64,000 nucleotides of DNA from Sphingobacterium spiritivorum (GTDB lineage Bacteria > Bacteroidota > Bacteroidia > Sphingobacteriales > Sphingobacteriaceae), in contig NZ_CP068082.1 of assembly GCF_016724845.1 (NCBI RefSeq), positions 4,898,001 to 4,962,000 of the forward strand. Direction: 5' to 3'. The notes under the pieces are model-generated. The model had not been told where the DNA came from. It searched no databases and saw only the letters and a program-made list of their open reading frames with translations. Position numbers and translations under genes: made by a program. Shown here piece after piece: positions 50,526 through 59,763 of the stretch; the stretch's first letter is position 1; every line of letters starts with the position of its first letter.

Positions 50526-50551
50526 CAAATATAAATTAGAATTGATCTAAA
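50526..50551 (-). promoter_or_regulatory. Promoter -7 element and candidate iron/heme operator
   Basis: On the minus strand TTTAGATCAATTCTAAT (plus 50535-50551) lies immediately upstream of, and overlapping slightly, the -7 element TATATTTG (plus 50526-50533). Unlike the copies at 6802 and 32213, the operator is here between the -33 and -7 positions. Confidence 0.6.
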
Positions 50552-50774
50552 TAAAGAAAAAAGATAAAAAAAATATTACGTCAACAAATTATATATAAAT
50601 AAGCCACTATCACAGCTGTATAGATCAAGCAAGCATTGATGTGCATATGAGCCTTCGCTTTATATACTTATTCATATACTTATGTATTTTAAATCATTAA
50701 AACACTATAGGCAATATCTTGTTTGATCATTATATTTGATCAGGAAAACCAATTGCACACAAAAATTTAAAATC

Positions 50775-51149
50775 ATGAAAATCGTTAAATTCATCCTCTC
50801 CCTTCTGTTTGGATTGATGTTTATCAATGCCGGGCTTAACAAATTTCTAAACTATATGCCTATGCCCGAACTGACAGCAGAACAAATGAAGCTATTCGGA
50901 GCCATGGCAGAGATCAGGTACCTTATGCCTTTGGTAGGTGCTATAGAACTGATAGGCGGGTTGCTGTTTATCTTCCCAAAAACAAGAGCGTTAGGAGCTA
51001 TTGTAATTTTTCCAATTATGGTTGGTATTATTCTTCATAATGCCATTTTCGAACCATCCGGGTTAATGATTGCTCTTCCATTTTTTGCTATTAATCTGTG
51101 GATGATAGCTGATAACTGGAATAAATATAAACCTATGGTTTGTAGTTAA
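50775..51149 (+). CDS. DoxX-like four-helix membrane protein
   Basis: A 124-residue membrane protein: KFILSLLFGLMFINAGLNKFLNYM, LMPLVGAIELIGGLLFIFPKTRALGAIVIFP are the DoxX-type helices 1 and 2-3. The frame is open to 50736, but ATG 50775 removes a short polar extension and gives a proper first helix. Function unknown. It ends before a strong terminator. Confidence 0.8.
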   Translation: MKIVKFILSLLFGLMFINAGLNKFLNYMPMPELTAEQMKLFGAMAEIRYLMPLVGAIELIGGLLFIFPKTRALGAIVIFPIMVGIILHNAIFEPSGLMIALPFFAINLWMIADNWNKYKPMVCS

Positions 51150-51159
51150 GATTCAGCAG

Positions 51160-51193
51160 ATTATCAGGCAAATATTGTTTGCCTGATAATTTC
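51160..51193 (+). terminator. Terminator of the DoxX-like gene
   Basis: ATTATCAGGCAAA (51160-51172) and TTTGCCTGATAAT (51178-51190), 13 bp, loop 5 nt, then TTC. Confidence 0.85.
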
Positions 51194-51293
51194 AATGAAA
51201 TATCTGACTCCCGCTCAATTGCCATTCACGGTATACACATTCTCAAAAGTGCACTAAAATGGATAACAAATAAAATAATCAATTATAAACTGA

Positions 51294-52307
51294 TCAATAA
51301 GTCTTTATAGATTTACGGCTAAAGGAATACATAAGATAAAACAGAGTAGGTAATATAAAAATGCTTCCCAGCAACAATGCCCAAGCCAGAGAACTGATTG
51401 CTCCCTCTGCTCCGGCATGCTCAACCAAGGAAAGATGTTGCCCGTTTTTCAATAATATAAGATTAGGATAATGTCTATACGTCGCAGCAAACAAGATCAT
51501 GACCACCTGAAAGCCTGCAAGTACACGCATAAGGGAAATAGATTCGTTACGAAAACTAATAAATAACCATATTACAGAACAGGAAGCAAGAAAGATCGCT
51601 ATCTGCCCCCAGATATCACCCAGTACCCAGTTGAGCAAAGGGATATGTGAGTAATACGCCGCAGCAAATACCAAAACACCACAGCCCATCACCACAAACA
51701 CAAATAACTTTGCCAATCTGATCATTAATCTTCTGTCTTCCTTTTGTTCTACCTGTCCGATAGCAAAGATAGAGGCCAGATAACCGCATATTGCAACTGT
51801 AAATAAGCCCACAGCAATACCAAACCAGTTCAACCAGCTGCTGATATAGGCTGTATAAAAATCTGTTGCCTGTGTGTCAATATGGCTTGAAACTGTAGAC
51901 GCAGCTATAATACCAAGGAAAAAAGGAGTAATCAGACTCGAAATGGTAAAAATCCTGAAGTAAAGAGTTTGCATACTGTCTTCCACAGCGTCGTAGTTAC
52001 GAAAGGTAAATGCTGTCCCTCTGGCGATAATGCCAATGAGCATCATAAGCAAGGGCAGGTGCATATAGATAGACATGGTCGTATAAATCTCCGGAAAGCC
52101 TACAAAAAGGATAACAATGGCAATAATAAGCCACATATGATTGGCTTCCCATATGGGACCTATGGCTTTATACATAAGATTACGCACGCGGGGGCGGGTT
52201 TCTTTGCCAGAGATCAACTCTACAATACCAGCACCAAAATCGGCACCACCCAGAATAAGATACAGACAGATGGCGGCCCACAGATAAGCAATGACAACGT
52301 ATAGCAT
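51294..52307 (-). CDS. cydB: Cytochrome bd oxidase subunit II
   Basis: A 337-residue inner-membrane protein with about eight helices: LILGGADFGAGIVELISGKE is the N-terminal quinol-oxidase signature, followed by YKAIGPIWEANHMWLIIAIV. It pairs with CydA to reduce oxygen with quinol under low oxygen. It lies 4 nt after cydA. CydX or similar small subunits are not seen downstream within 144 nt. Confidence 0.93.
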   Translation of the reverse strand: MLYVVIAYLWAAICLYLILGGADFGAGIVELISGKETRPRVRNLMYKAIGPIWEANHMWLIIAIVILFVGFPEIYTTMSIYMHLPLLMMLIGIIARGTAFTFRNYDAVEDSMQTLYFRIFTISSLITPFFLGIIAASTVSSHIDTQATDFYTAYISSWLNWFGIAVGLFTVAICGYLASIFAIGQVEQKEDRRLMIRLAKLFVFVVMGCGVLVFAAAYYSHIPLLNWVLGDIWGQIAIFLASCSVIWLFISFRNESISLMRVLAGFQVVMILFAATYRHYPNLILLKNGQHLSLVEHAGAEGAISSLAWALLLGSIFILPTLFYLMYSFSRKSIKTY

Positions 52308-52311
52308 GATA

Positions 52312-53646
52312 TTACTTTTTTAGTTTAAAATTAGGGTCTGTAGGATCGTACAGATAACCTACCATTGTAATCTGTCTGTACAAAAGATAGATGACTGCTA
52401 CAGAAAGTGATACAAAGACAGCCGTAAATACATAAAAGGAATATGCAATACCAGGCATTGGTGTCACCGCATCTATAGTACGCATAATACCATATATAAT
52501 CCAGGGCTGGCGTCCGACTTCTGTCACCACCCATCCCGCTTCCAACGCAATATAACCCAGTGGTATAGCGATCACAAACAATCTGAATAACCAGGTGCTT
52601 TTCAGCCAGCTTTTTTTCTTGAATAATGCAATAAAATAGAGTATGGAAAGCAGCACCAGCAACATTCCCAATCCGATCATAATCTGAAAAGCATAATGGG
52701 TGATCGCTACGGGCGGCCATTCATCGCGCGGAATATCATGGAGTCCGGTGACCGGTTTATCAATATCTCCATAAGCCAGAAAACTCAGGAGGCCCGGCAC
52801 TTTTATCCCGTATTTTACAGTCCCATTCTCTTCATCGGGGATTCCCCCTATCAAAAAAGAAGCTCTGGCCTCCGTTTCAAAATGAGCTTCCATCGCTGCT
52901 AACTTAGCCGGCTGACGTTTTCCTACATCTTTTGCAGAGATATCTCCGCTGATAGGCTGCAGCAGTGCAGCGATACAGGCTGCCAATGCCGATATACGAA
53001 AAGCTGCCGTGTGAAAGGACACATTTTTCTTTTTGATAATCATAAGCGCATGCACACCAGCCACCGCAAAGCCTGTAGCAACGAATGCTGCCAACATCAT
53101 ATGCAGAGCCTGCGAGAACCAGGCATCATTGAACATCGCCTGAATGGGATCAATATTAATATATTTGCCATCTACATAATCAAAGCCCGCAGGACTGTTC
53201 ATCCACGCATTAGCAGCGACAACCAATATACCGGAGGCAATACCGCTGATACCGACCACCAGTCCTGTCGCCCAGTGAAACCACCTATTGAACCGGTTCC
53301 ACCCGTAAAGAAAAAATCCTAAAGCTATAGCCTCTATAAAAAATGCTGTTCCTTCCAGGGAAAAAGGCATACCAAAGATGGGTCCTGCATGCTTCATAAA
53401 TCCAGGCCAAAGCAGCCCCAGTTCAAAGGAAAGCATCGTACCGGACACAGCTCCTGTAGCAAAGAGTATAGCTACTCCTCTGCTCCAGGCTTTGGTAAGA
53501 CCTTTATATATCTCATTTCCGGTCTTTAAATACAAATAATGGGCAATACACATAAAGAAAGGCATGACCATCCCGACACAGGCAAAAATAATATGAAACC
53601 CCAGCGACATAGCCATCTGCGAGCGTGCAGCAATAAAATCATCCAT
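52312..53646 (-). CDS. cydA: Cytochrome bd oxidase subunit I
   Basis: A 444-residue heme-binding subunit: MDDFIAARSQMAMSLGFHII carries the first heme-ligand His in helix 1, then FAVAGVHALMIIKK and GWVVTEVGRQPWIIYGIMRT near the C-terminal conserved block. The Q-loop is short. The frame opens 13 codons earlier (53685), but MDDF is the family's standard start. It heads cydAB. Heme supply from the heme locus in this genome could support its assembly, though that is inference. Confidence 0.92.
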   Translation of the reverse strand: MDDFIAARSQMAMSLGFHIIFACVGMVMPFFMCIAHYLYLKTGNEIYKGLTKAWSRGVAILFATGAVSGTMLSFELGLLWPGFMKHAGPIFGMPFSLEGTAFFIEAIALGFFLYGWNRFNRWFHWATGLVVGISGIASGILVVAANAWMNSPAGFDYVDGKYINIDPIQAMFNDAWFSQALHMMLAAFVATGFAVAGVHALMIIKKKNVSFHTAAFRISALAACIAALLQPISGDISAKDVGKRQPAKLAAMEAHFETEARASFLIGGIPDEENGTVKYGIKVPGLLSFLAYGDIDKPVTGLHDIPRDEWPPVAITHYAFQIMIGLGMLLVLLSILYFIALFKKKSWLKSTWLFRLFVIAIPLGYIALEAGWVVTEVGRQPWIIYGIMRTIDAVTPMPGIAYSFYVFTAVFVSLSVAVIYLLYRQITMVGYLYDPTDPNFKLKK

Positions 53647-53811
53647 AGTAGAGAGAAAATTAAGAATGACACCAAAATAAAGCATCAGTAATTGACAAAA
53701 AGAAATAATAAATAATTCCTCTAAGAATAAACCAGCACCTTTTTATCCTGCAATTCTGACCTTTACAAGGTAAACATTCCGAAGCATTAAACCCAATTTT
53801 TTGATATTATA

Positions 53812-53831
53812 TTTGTACGAATTTGTACAAA
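53812..53831. promoter_or_regulatory. 7-6-7 inverted repeat between cydA and a divergent gene
   Basis: TTTGTAC-GAATTT-GTACAAA is an exact inverted repeat with a 6-nt centre. It lies about 55 nt upstream of the -7 element of the gene at 53885 and about 170 nt upstream of cydA. It could be an operator for either; no regulator gene is adjacent. Confidence 0.4.
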
Positions 53832-53868
53832 GGAGTCATTTTTTTGTCTATGGAAATATTTTTTGTTA

Positions 53869-53876
53869 TACCTTTG
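53869..53876 (+). promoter_or_regulatory. Promoter -7 element for small Cys-rich protein gene
   Basis: TACCTTTG is an exact TAnnTTTG, with TTTTTTG about 20 nt upstream as the -33 box, and the ATG 53885 is 8 nt after it, so the leader is very short. Confidence 0.6.
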
Positions 53877-53884
53877 CAGCACGC

Positions 53885-54277
53885 ATGAAAAAAGGAAGAT
53901 TAAAACTCGTTTCCGTTATACTGGCACTGGTTGTATTGGTACAGCCTTTCAGTAGAATGGCAGTTTTTATTTCTTTCAAAATAAATCAGGATTATATCTC
54001 CCGGGTTCTTTGTGAAAACAGAGATAAACCCGAACTGAGCTGCCACGGGCAATGTGTATTGATGAAAAAAATCAAAAAACTGGAAGAGAAAGAGCATAAT
54101 CAGGATATGCAGATTATCAAACAGCTAAATGAACTCATCTATACACAGATGACATTTGACTGGTCTCCTGCTCCCCTTATTATTCAGGCAACAGATACCA
54201 GACAGTATATAACCGACACACCGCATATATCTTCCGCATATGCTCTTTCGCTTTTCAAACCTCCACGTATATCGTAA
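53885..54277 (+). CDS. Small Cys-rich secreted or membrane-anchored protein upstream of siderophore receptor
   Basis: A 130-residue protein with an N-terminal hydrophobic signal or anchor (LKLVSVILALVVLVQPFSRMAVF). The soluble part has VLCENRDKPELSCHGQCVLMKK, three Cys in a C-x(10)-C-x(3)-C arrangement, followed by a Lys/Glu-rich coil (KIKKLEEKEHNQDM) and a tail. From memory, Bacteroidota proteins with a CxNxxxPxxxCxGxCxLxKK pattern are often found beside metal or TonB uptake genes; this has not been searched. A role in metal binding or redox is plausible. It may be co-transcribed with the receptor 215 nt on. The frame extends upstream to 53801, but ATG 53885 follows the promoter. Confidence 0.65.
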   Translation: MKKGRLKLVSVILALVVLVQPFSRMAVFISFKINQDYISRVLCENRDKPELSCHGQCVLMKKIKKLEEKEHNQDMQIIKQLNELIYTQMTFDWSPAPLIIQATDTRQYITDTPHISSAYALSLFKPPRIS

Positions 54278-54491
54278 TTGCTTATTACTTCATGATTCCA
54301 GGCTACATAAGCCCCGGTTGCGACACCGTCCCTGTTCAGGATATTATTTTATCCGGAATATACTGTAGTATTACCGAGTAAAAAGATATGTACCTAAATA
54401 CCGGATCAAGGTACCGGATCATACCCCTTCGCATACATACTGCTCTGTCACAGACGCAGATGCAGGATCATTATTACATTACGATATTACT

Positions 54492-56633
54492 ATGTCTAAC
54501 TCTACTTTATCTATACTTTTCGCTATCCTGATCTATGCAGGTAGTCACCCCGGCGTTGTACACGCACAATCCGCAGACACTGTCCGAAGACTCGAAGAAG
54601 TCGTTATTAATACAGAACACAAAAAATATAAAACAGATACTGTCAGCACCATCACCCGCACACAGACACCTCTGTTGCAGACGCCCCAGTCTATTCAGGT
54701 AATCAGCCAGCAAACAATTCTCGATCTGCAGGCATCGACCCTCAATGAACTTTCTTCTGTCATGACAGGAGTCAAGGCCAATAGCGGAATGGGCTCTTTC
54801 AGTATGCGCGGATTTACTGGCTATTATCCTTTCGGATCGGGTTTTATTACGTTTAACGGTGTCCGCGGCAACCTCTATCTATGGAGTCAGCAACCCTTGT
54901 TGTATAATGTACAGCAGGTAGAAGTGCTGCGCGGACCTGCAGCAGTCTTGTTTAGTGAAGGCGCACCGGGAGGTGTCATCAACTTTACGACTAAAAAACC
55001 ATTGTCAGCAAAGCAGTTACAGCTGACAGCTTCATATGGCAGCTGGAATTCCAAACGATTCTCTGCAGATATGACCGGGCCACTGAGCAAAGACCGTAAA
55101 TGGCTATACAGAGCAATAGCGGGATATGATCAGGGAAATAGCTTCCGCGATTATCAGGATGTGCGCAATCTGTTACTGGCCCCTTCGCTTACCTATCTCA
55201 TTAATGATAAAAGCAAACTGGATCTGGAAGTCAATTATGCTTACGCTAAAGCTGTACAGCAATATGACAGAGGCACTTATGTATACACCAGGCCGGACGG
55301 CAGTTTTGACTTTAATTATTATCCGGACAATCTGACGATACAAAGCCCAAGTGATTATGGCAAAACGCATAACACATCCGTTACGCTGACCTACGAAAAC
55401 AAATTATCCAAAGATCTCAGATTATCAGTTATACAGCGTTATATCCGAAGCAAATTTGATTATACAGATCACATTGTAAGCGGGATCATCCGCAATGATT
55501 CCATCAGCAGAGGATATCAGGACTGGCTATACGATCAATACAACTGGCAGACTACTGGTTTTCTGGAATACAAAATCAAAACAGGTGCCCTGGAGCATCA
55601 GGTATTAGGCGGTGTAGATTATAACAATTACGGCTGGTACAAGAATGATTACAGAAATTCAGCGGCGACACGTATCAGTATTTTTAATCCGGATTATAGT
55701 CTCGATCCTCCCGCAGCCAATCCCGAAAAAGATTATTATGATGACAACAAACAGCGTATCAGCTTAATTGGCTCCTATATACAGGATCAGATCAGTTATA
55801 AAAATTTAACGCTCTTACTGTCTATGCGATATGATTCTTATGACTTAGTCCGAACTCCCCTTTCGGCACGTGACAGTGAGCAGGGAAATCAATCTAAGAC
55901 CGATGCATGGATACCCCGGGTAGGTCTGGTCTATGCTATACAAAAAAACCTTACTGTCTACGGAAGTTATACCAAATCCTTCACTCCTCAGAACTCTAAT
56001 AGTGTCAAAAACGGAGGTCCATTTCCGCCGCGTATTGCTACACAATATGAAGTCGGAGCTAAAAGCTCAGTCTGGCAGGATCGCATCTCTCTGATGTTAG
56101 CTGCTTACAACATAGACTATACGAATATTCTGGCTGCAGCGCCAACGGATGATAACCCTAATCATCAGGTTGCTATCGATGGAACACGGAGTAAAGGAAT
56201 AGAAGCTACAGTACAGGGAAGTATACAGAATTTCAGTGTTATTGCCGGATACGCATACAACGATCATGTGCTTACGGCAGACAATACACTCGGAACAAAA
56301 GGAAGTCGTTTTCAGAATGCACCAAAGCATCTGGCTAATCTGTGGTTAAAGTATAATGTACCATCAGGCATGGCGAAAGGCCTGGGAGTCGGTCTAGGTG
56401 GCCGCTATATGAGTGATCAGCTGGGATTCCAGTCTAATCCCAAATTTATAATCCCTTCATCTAAGGTGTATGATGCGATGATCAATTATGACAGAAACAA
56501 CTGGGGGCTACAGCTCAACTTTTACAATATCAGCAATGAACGGTATTTTATAGGCGGAAACTCGAGAACTGTAACCGCTTCCCTTGGAAATCCGTTTAAT
56601 TTCAGAATCGGCATGAACTATACCATTAGATAA
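54492..56633 (+). CDS. TonB-dependent siderophore receptor
   Basis: A 713-residue receptor: signal peptide (SNSTLSILFAILIYAGSHPG...VHAQ), TonB box-like start (VVINTEHKK), plug with TPQSIQVISQQTILDLQA and VQQVEVLRGPAAVLFSEGAPGGVINF, and barrel ending NPFNFRIGMNYTIR. It lacks an N-terminal carboxypeptidase-regulatory domain and matches the FhuA/FoxA-like ferric-siderophore group. It ends 1 nt before a PepSY gene, a standard pair for reduction and release of iron. No shared operator is seen upstream. Confidence 0.88.
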   Translation: MSNSTLSILFAILIYAGSHPGVVHAQSADTVRRLEEVVINTEHKKYKTDTVSTITRTQTPLLQTPQSIQVISQQTILDLQASTLNELSSVMTGVKANSGMGSFSMRGFTGYYPFGSGFITFNGVRGNLYLWSQQPLLYNVQQVEVLRGPAAVLFSEGAPGGVINFTTKKPLSAKQLQLTASYGSWNSKRFSADMTGPLSKDRKWLYRAIAGYDQGNSFRDYQDVRNLLLAPSLTYLINDKSKLDLEVNYAYAKAVQQYDRGTYVYTRPDGSFDFNYYPDNLTIQSPSDYGKTHNTSVTLTYENKLSKDLRLSVIQRYIRSKFDYTDHIVSGIIRNDSISRGYQDWLYDQYNWQTTGFLEYKIKTGALEHQVLGGVDYNNYGWYKNDYRNSAATRISIFNPDYSLDPPAANPEKDYYDDNKQRISLIGSYIQDQISYKNLTLLLSMRYDSYDLVRTPLSARDSEQGNQSKTDAWIPRVGLVYAIQKNLTVYGSYTKSFTPQNSNSVKNGGPFPPRIATQYEVGAKSSVWQDRISLMLAAYNIDYTNILAAAPTDDNPNHQVAIDGTRSKGIEATVQGSIQNFSVIAGYAYNDHVLTADNTLGTKGSRFQNAPKHLANLWLKYNVPSGMAKGLGVGLGGRYMSDQLGFQSNPKFIIPSSKVYDAMINYDRNNWGLQLNFYNISNERYFIGGNSRTVTASLGNPFNFRIGMNYTIR

Positions 56634-56634
56634 T

Positions 56635-57780
56635 ATGGCATCTTCCACTAAAATATGGAGACAGTTGTTCCGGTTACATAGCCTTGCCGGATTGATTACA
56701 GGAATCTTTTTGCTCCTGTTGGGTATCAGCGGATCTGCTTTGGTATTTATGGAGGAAATAGATGCCATGCTCAACAGGGATATCCTGCGTGTAGAAAAAA
56801 AGGAACAAACACTTCCCTTGAATAAGTTGTATGCTATTGCTACATCACAATATCCGAATCTGGGCGGAATTGGTTGGACCAATCCTGAAGCCGATCCGGA
56901 TGAAGCGTCCAACTTCAGGTTATATCTTAATGATGGAAAAGTATACACCTATGATCTGGCTATTCTGACAATCAATCCTTATACGGGTGCACTGATCAGA
57001 TCAGGCCGGTACGACGATCTTCATTCCGGCATCATGCAATGGCTGTTTCAGTTTCACTTTTCCTTTCATCTGGGTATGCCAGGCGCACTGCTCACTGCCA
57101 TTCTGGGCATCACCATGCTTGTTTCCTGCATCACAGGACTGATTGTATACCGGAAACAGCTCTGGAAAGTGATTACATTCCGGGTACGGATCGACTGGAA
57201 AAAGCGCAGGCGGCTTACTTCAGATCTGCACCGTATTATTGGTGTATGGGCATTGCTGTTTAATCTTATTATTTTCTTTACCGGATTCTGGATGAATCTG
57301 TTTGCCTTTCAACCCGAAAGCTGGAAGAAAAAGATGATAGAAAATCCTGTACATAACAGTGGATTATTGCCTATGGATGATTTGCTACAGGTTGCGAAAC
57401 ATGCCATGCCTCAATTAGCAATAGAACATATCTATATGCCTGCACAGGAAGGGCAATTATTCAGAGTCAGCGGTTCACTCCCCGGAGACAGCAAATTATT
57501 TGGGAACAGTTCCATAGCAATCAATCCGTTGACAGGCGGCATTGAAAGAAAGACTATACAACAGGAATTATCTTTTTCAAAAAAACTGGAGGCCGCTATA
57601 CAACCTTTACATGTCGGATCATATGGCGGTTATCCTATCAAATTTTTATATATTCTCATCGGATTGACTCCGGGAATATTATCAGTCACCGGATACCTAC
57701 TCTATCTCAAACGAACAAAAGGAAAGGTGAAAAAAGAAGCTGTAGCTGTACCTGAGCAAACAAAAAGGCGCTGTCATTAG
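56635..57780 (+). CDS. PepSY domain membrane protein (siderophore uptake partner)
   Basis: A 381-residue PepSY_TM protein: helix 1 (LHSLAGLITGIFLLLLGISGSALVF), a periplasmic PepSY part, helix pair with HFSFHLGMPGALLTAILGITML, RRLTSDLHRIIGVWALLFNLI and the last helix TPGILSVTGYLLYLKR. It starts 1 nt after the siderophore receptor stop, so both are coupled. Relatives reduce ferric siderophores or help iron release in the periplasm. The gene ends within a terminator stem. Confidence 0.85.
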   Translation: MASSTKIWRQLFRLHSLAGLITGIFLLLLGISGSALVFMEEIDAMLNRDILRVEKKEQTLPLNKLYAIATSQYPNLGGIGWTNPEADPDEASNFRLYLNDGKVYTYDLAILTINPYTGALIRSGRYDDLHSGIMQWLFQFHFSFHLGMPGALLTAILGITMLVSCITGLIVYRKQLWKVITFRVRIDWKKRRRLTSDLHRIIGVWALLFNLIIFFTGFWMNLFAFQPESWKKKMIENPVHNSGLLPMDDLLQVAKHAMPQLAIEHIYMPAQEGQLFRVSGSLPGDSKLFGNSSIAINPLTGGIERKTIQQELSFSKKLEAAIQPLHVGSYGGYPIKFLYILIGLTPGILSVTGYLLYLKRTKGKVKKEAVAVPEQTKRRCH

Positions 57781-57796
57781 AGACAGCACCTTTTTG
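57762..57796. terminator. Convergent terminator
   Basis: AAAAAGGcGCTGTC (57762-57775) pairs with GACAGCaCCTTTTT (57782-57795) with one internal mismatch, loop 6 nt. The left arm encodes the end of the PepSY gene; the phosphatase operon ends 50 nt on. Confidence 0.88.
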
Positions 57797-57846
57797 TAAT
57801 AATCGTTATTATTGATATCGTCTAACAGGTAAACAGATCCATACGA

Positions 57847-59739
57847 TTACTTGACAGCCTGCAATATCCGGTGAAAGATTTCAGTATTAGGATAATAACC
57901 TGTAAACTTATCTGATTGCGGACCATATATAAATACGGGAACCGGAATACTGGTATGATCATTACTGCTGAAATTTCCGCGTGCATAGCCTTTTTTCTCA
58001 TCACTATCCAGCAAGGTAAGCCCGCCGGTTTCATGATCTGCAGTAACGATGACCAGCGTATGTCCATCCTGATCTGCATAGCGCAGCGCCTCACCTACAG
58101 TCTGATCAAAATCCAGTGTTTCTGTAATGACATACGGCAGATCATTTGCGTGTCCGCCATAATCAATCTGTGCCCCTTCAGCCATAATAAAGAATCGCTC
58201 ATGCTGTTTGTCCAATATGCTTAAACTCTCTTTCAGCAATTCCTTTAATACTGCTTGGCGCCCATTCTTAACCGGCCTGGTATAGGCCGCATCCAGAAAT
58301 ACAATCTGTCTTTTACCATCCTTTGCCAATTGCGGTGTATGTCCGTAAGTAATCCCTTTTTGCTGCATAACTGTACGATATTGTGCAGCCTCATCTCCTT
58401 TGAACCATCCGGGGGTACCTCCTGCCAGTATATCAAAAGAGGCTTGTAATGCCTGTCTTGCTATGGCGCGGGAGGAATCCCGCTCTGCAGCATGTGCATA
58501 GAATACAGCAGGTGTGGCATCCGTCAGGTCACCTGTAGATAATATAGCAGATCCCCAGCCCATTTTATTCAGACTGTCTGCCAGACTGATCATCGGATTT
58601 CCTTCTGCATCTACAGCTATGCTTCGGTTATTTGTTTTATGACCTGTAGCGATAGCTGAACCTCCGGCCGCTGAATCCGTATTGTCTGAATTAGCAGCTT
58701 CAGTACGCGAAAGACCGATCTTATGCATAGCCGACATGTGTAGCGCTCCGTAGTTGGCTGCCATTGCAGCTTTCACCTGAGCCAGTCCCATTCCATCACC
58801 GATCAGGAGAATCACTTTCCGGATATCACGGTCAGTCCCGTCACTCTGATAAGTCGGCATATATATGCTTTGTGGTTCCGCCTGACGGAACTGCTCATAT
58901 GGAAGACGATCGATAAACCGGGCCAAAGCTTCCGGCTGATCTGTATTGATCCAATAAACGCCTAATTTATGAAGTTCCTGCCAGGTATTGGGGCTGTCAT
59001 GGTTTCCCCAAAACCGAAAAGGAATATGCTGTTGTTTAGCCACCGCTACGGCAGCTTTGATCTTTTCCTTATCCGCCGGTACAGGAGTACCTTTACCGTT
59101 CCAGTTGGTATATGCTTTGAGGTCGGCGCTCAACATCGCAATCCGTTTCCATTGATCTGCTGTATAAGGCTGTCCTACCAGTCCGTCAAAAGATATCCAT
59201 TGCGGATACTTTTTGAAATCAGATGGTGCCGGACGATCTCCGCTGATTACAATTTTTACGGCATCCGGATTTTTGCTCCTATCTGCCAGTTCTGGGCGTG
59301 AAGAAAGCAATCTGATCAGTGCATCCAGGACAACTACATGATCTTCTTTGATATCGATCATCAGTTGCAACTTTTTACGGCGATCCTTAAAGACATGGCC
59401 GCCATTCTCTTTCATCACTTTAGCTATAGGTGACAAATAAACAGATTCCAGCGTCTTATCCTTTTTAATTTCACTTTTATCATGAGCAACATACAAGACA
59501 CCATCTCTCAAAAATACATCAGCCTCTATAGATTCCATTCCGGCATAGTATGCTTTGTAAAAAGGGATATCCTGCGCATAGTCATTGTGACTGTGCCCCT
59601 TAATCTGCAGATCTGAAGAGACTGAAGCTCCTTTAAACATGAGGCTATCCAGCAGATTGCTCTGCTGCTGCCCGAAACTATAGAGGTGCGTTAACATTAA
59701 CGCACCCCATATGATTACTTTTACTGTTTTTATTATCAT
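57847..59739 (-). CDS. Secreted phosphodiesterase-like / alkaline phosphatase fusion
   Basis: A 630-residue secreted protein (signal peptide 1-23). Residues about 45-275 form a glycerophosphodiesterase/PI-PLC-like barrel: GHSHNDYAQDIPFYKAY, ESIEADVFLRDGVLYVAHD and a late FRFWGNHDSPNTWQEL. Residues about 300-628 are an alkaline phosphatase: IGDGMG (313-318), nucleophile Ser356 in DNTDSAAGGSA, and TADHETGGLTLL. The two activities in one chain would cut a phosphodiester and then remove phosphate. It starts 24 nt after the SusD gene, so it belongs to a SusCD import operon. Substrate is unknown; a phospholipid head group or similar phosphodiester is a guess. Confidence 0.85.
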   Translation of the reverse strand: MIIKTVKVIIWGALMLTHLYSFGQQQSNLLDSLMFKGASVSSDLQIKGHSHNDYAQDIPFYKAYYAGMESIEADVFLRDGVLYVAHDKSEIKKDKTLESVYLSPIAKVMKENGGHVFKDRRKKLQLMIDIKEDHVVVLDALIRLLSSRPELADRSKNPDAVKIVISGDRPAPSDFKKYPQWISFDGLVGQPYTADQWKRIAMLSADLKAYTNWNGKGTPVPADKEKIKAAVAVAKQQHIPFRFWGNHDSPNTWQELHKLGVYWINTDQPEALARFIDRLPYEQFRQAEPQSIYMPTYQSDGTDRDIRKVILLIGDGMGLAQVKAAMAANYGALHMSAMHKIGLSRTEAANSDNTDSAAGGSAIATGHKTNNRSIAVDAEGNPMISLADSLNKMGWGSAILSTGDLTDATPAVFYAHAAERDSSRAIARQALQASFDILAGGTPGWFKGDEAAQYRTVMQQKGITYGHTPQLAKDGKRQIVFLDAAYTRPVKNGRQAVLKELLKESLSILDKQHERFFIMAEGAQIDYGGHANDLPYVITETLDFDQTVGEALRYADQDGHTLVIVTADHETGGLTLLDSDEKKGYARGNFSSNDHTSIPVPVFIYGPQSDKFTGYYPNTEIFHRILQAVK

Positions 59740-59763
59740 TCTGTTTTACTTTAGAACTGATTT

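Noticed and set aside
59740..59763. TTTAGAACTGATTTCTA between susD and the phosphatase gene
   Set aside because: The spacing of its halves does not fit the shared operator and it lies inside an operon of 24-nt gaps.
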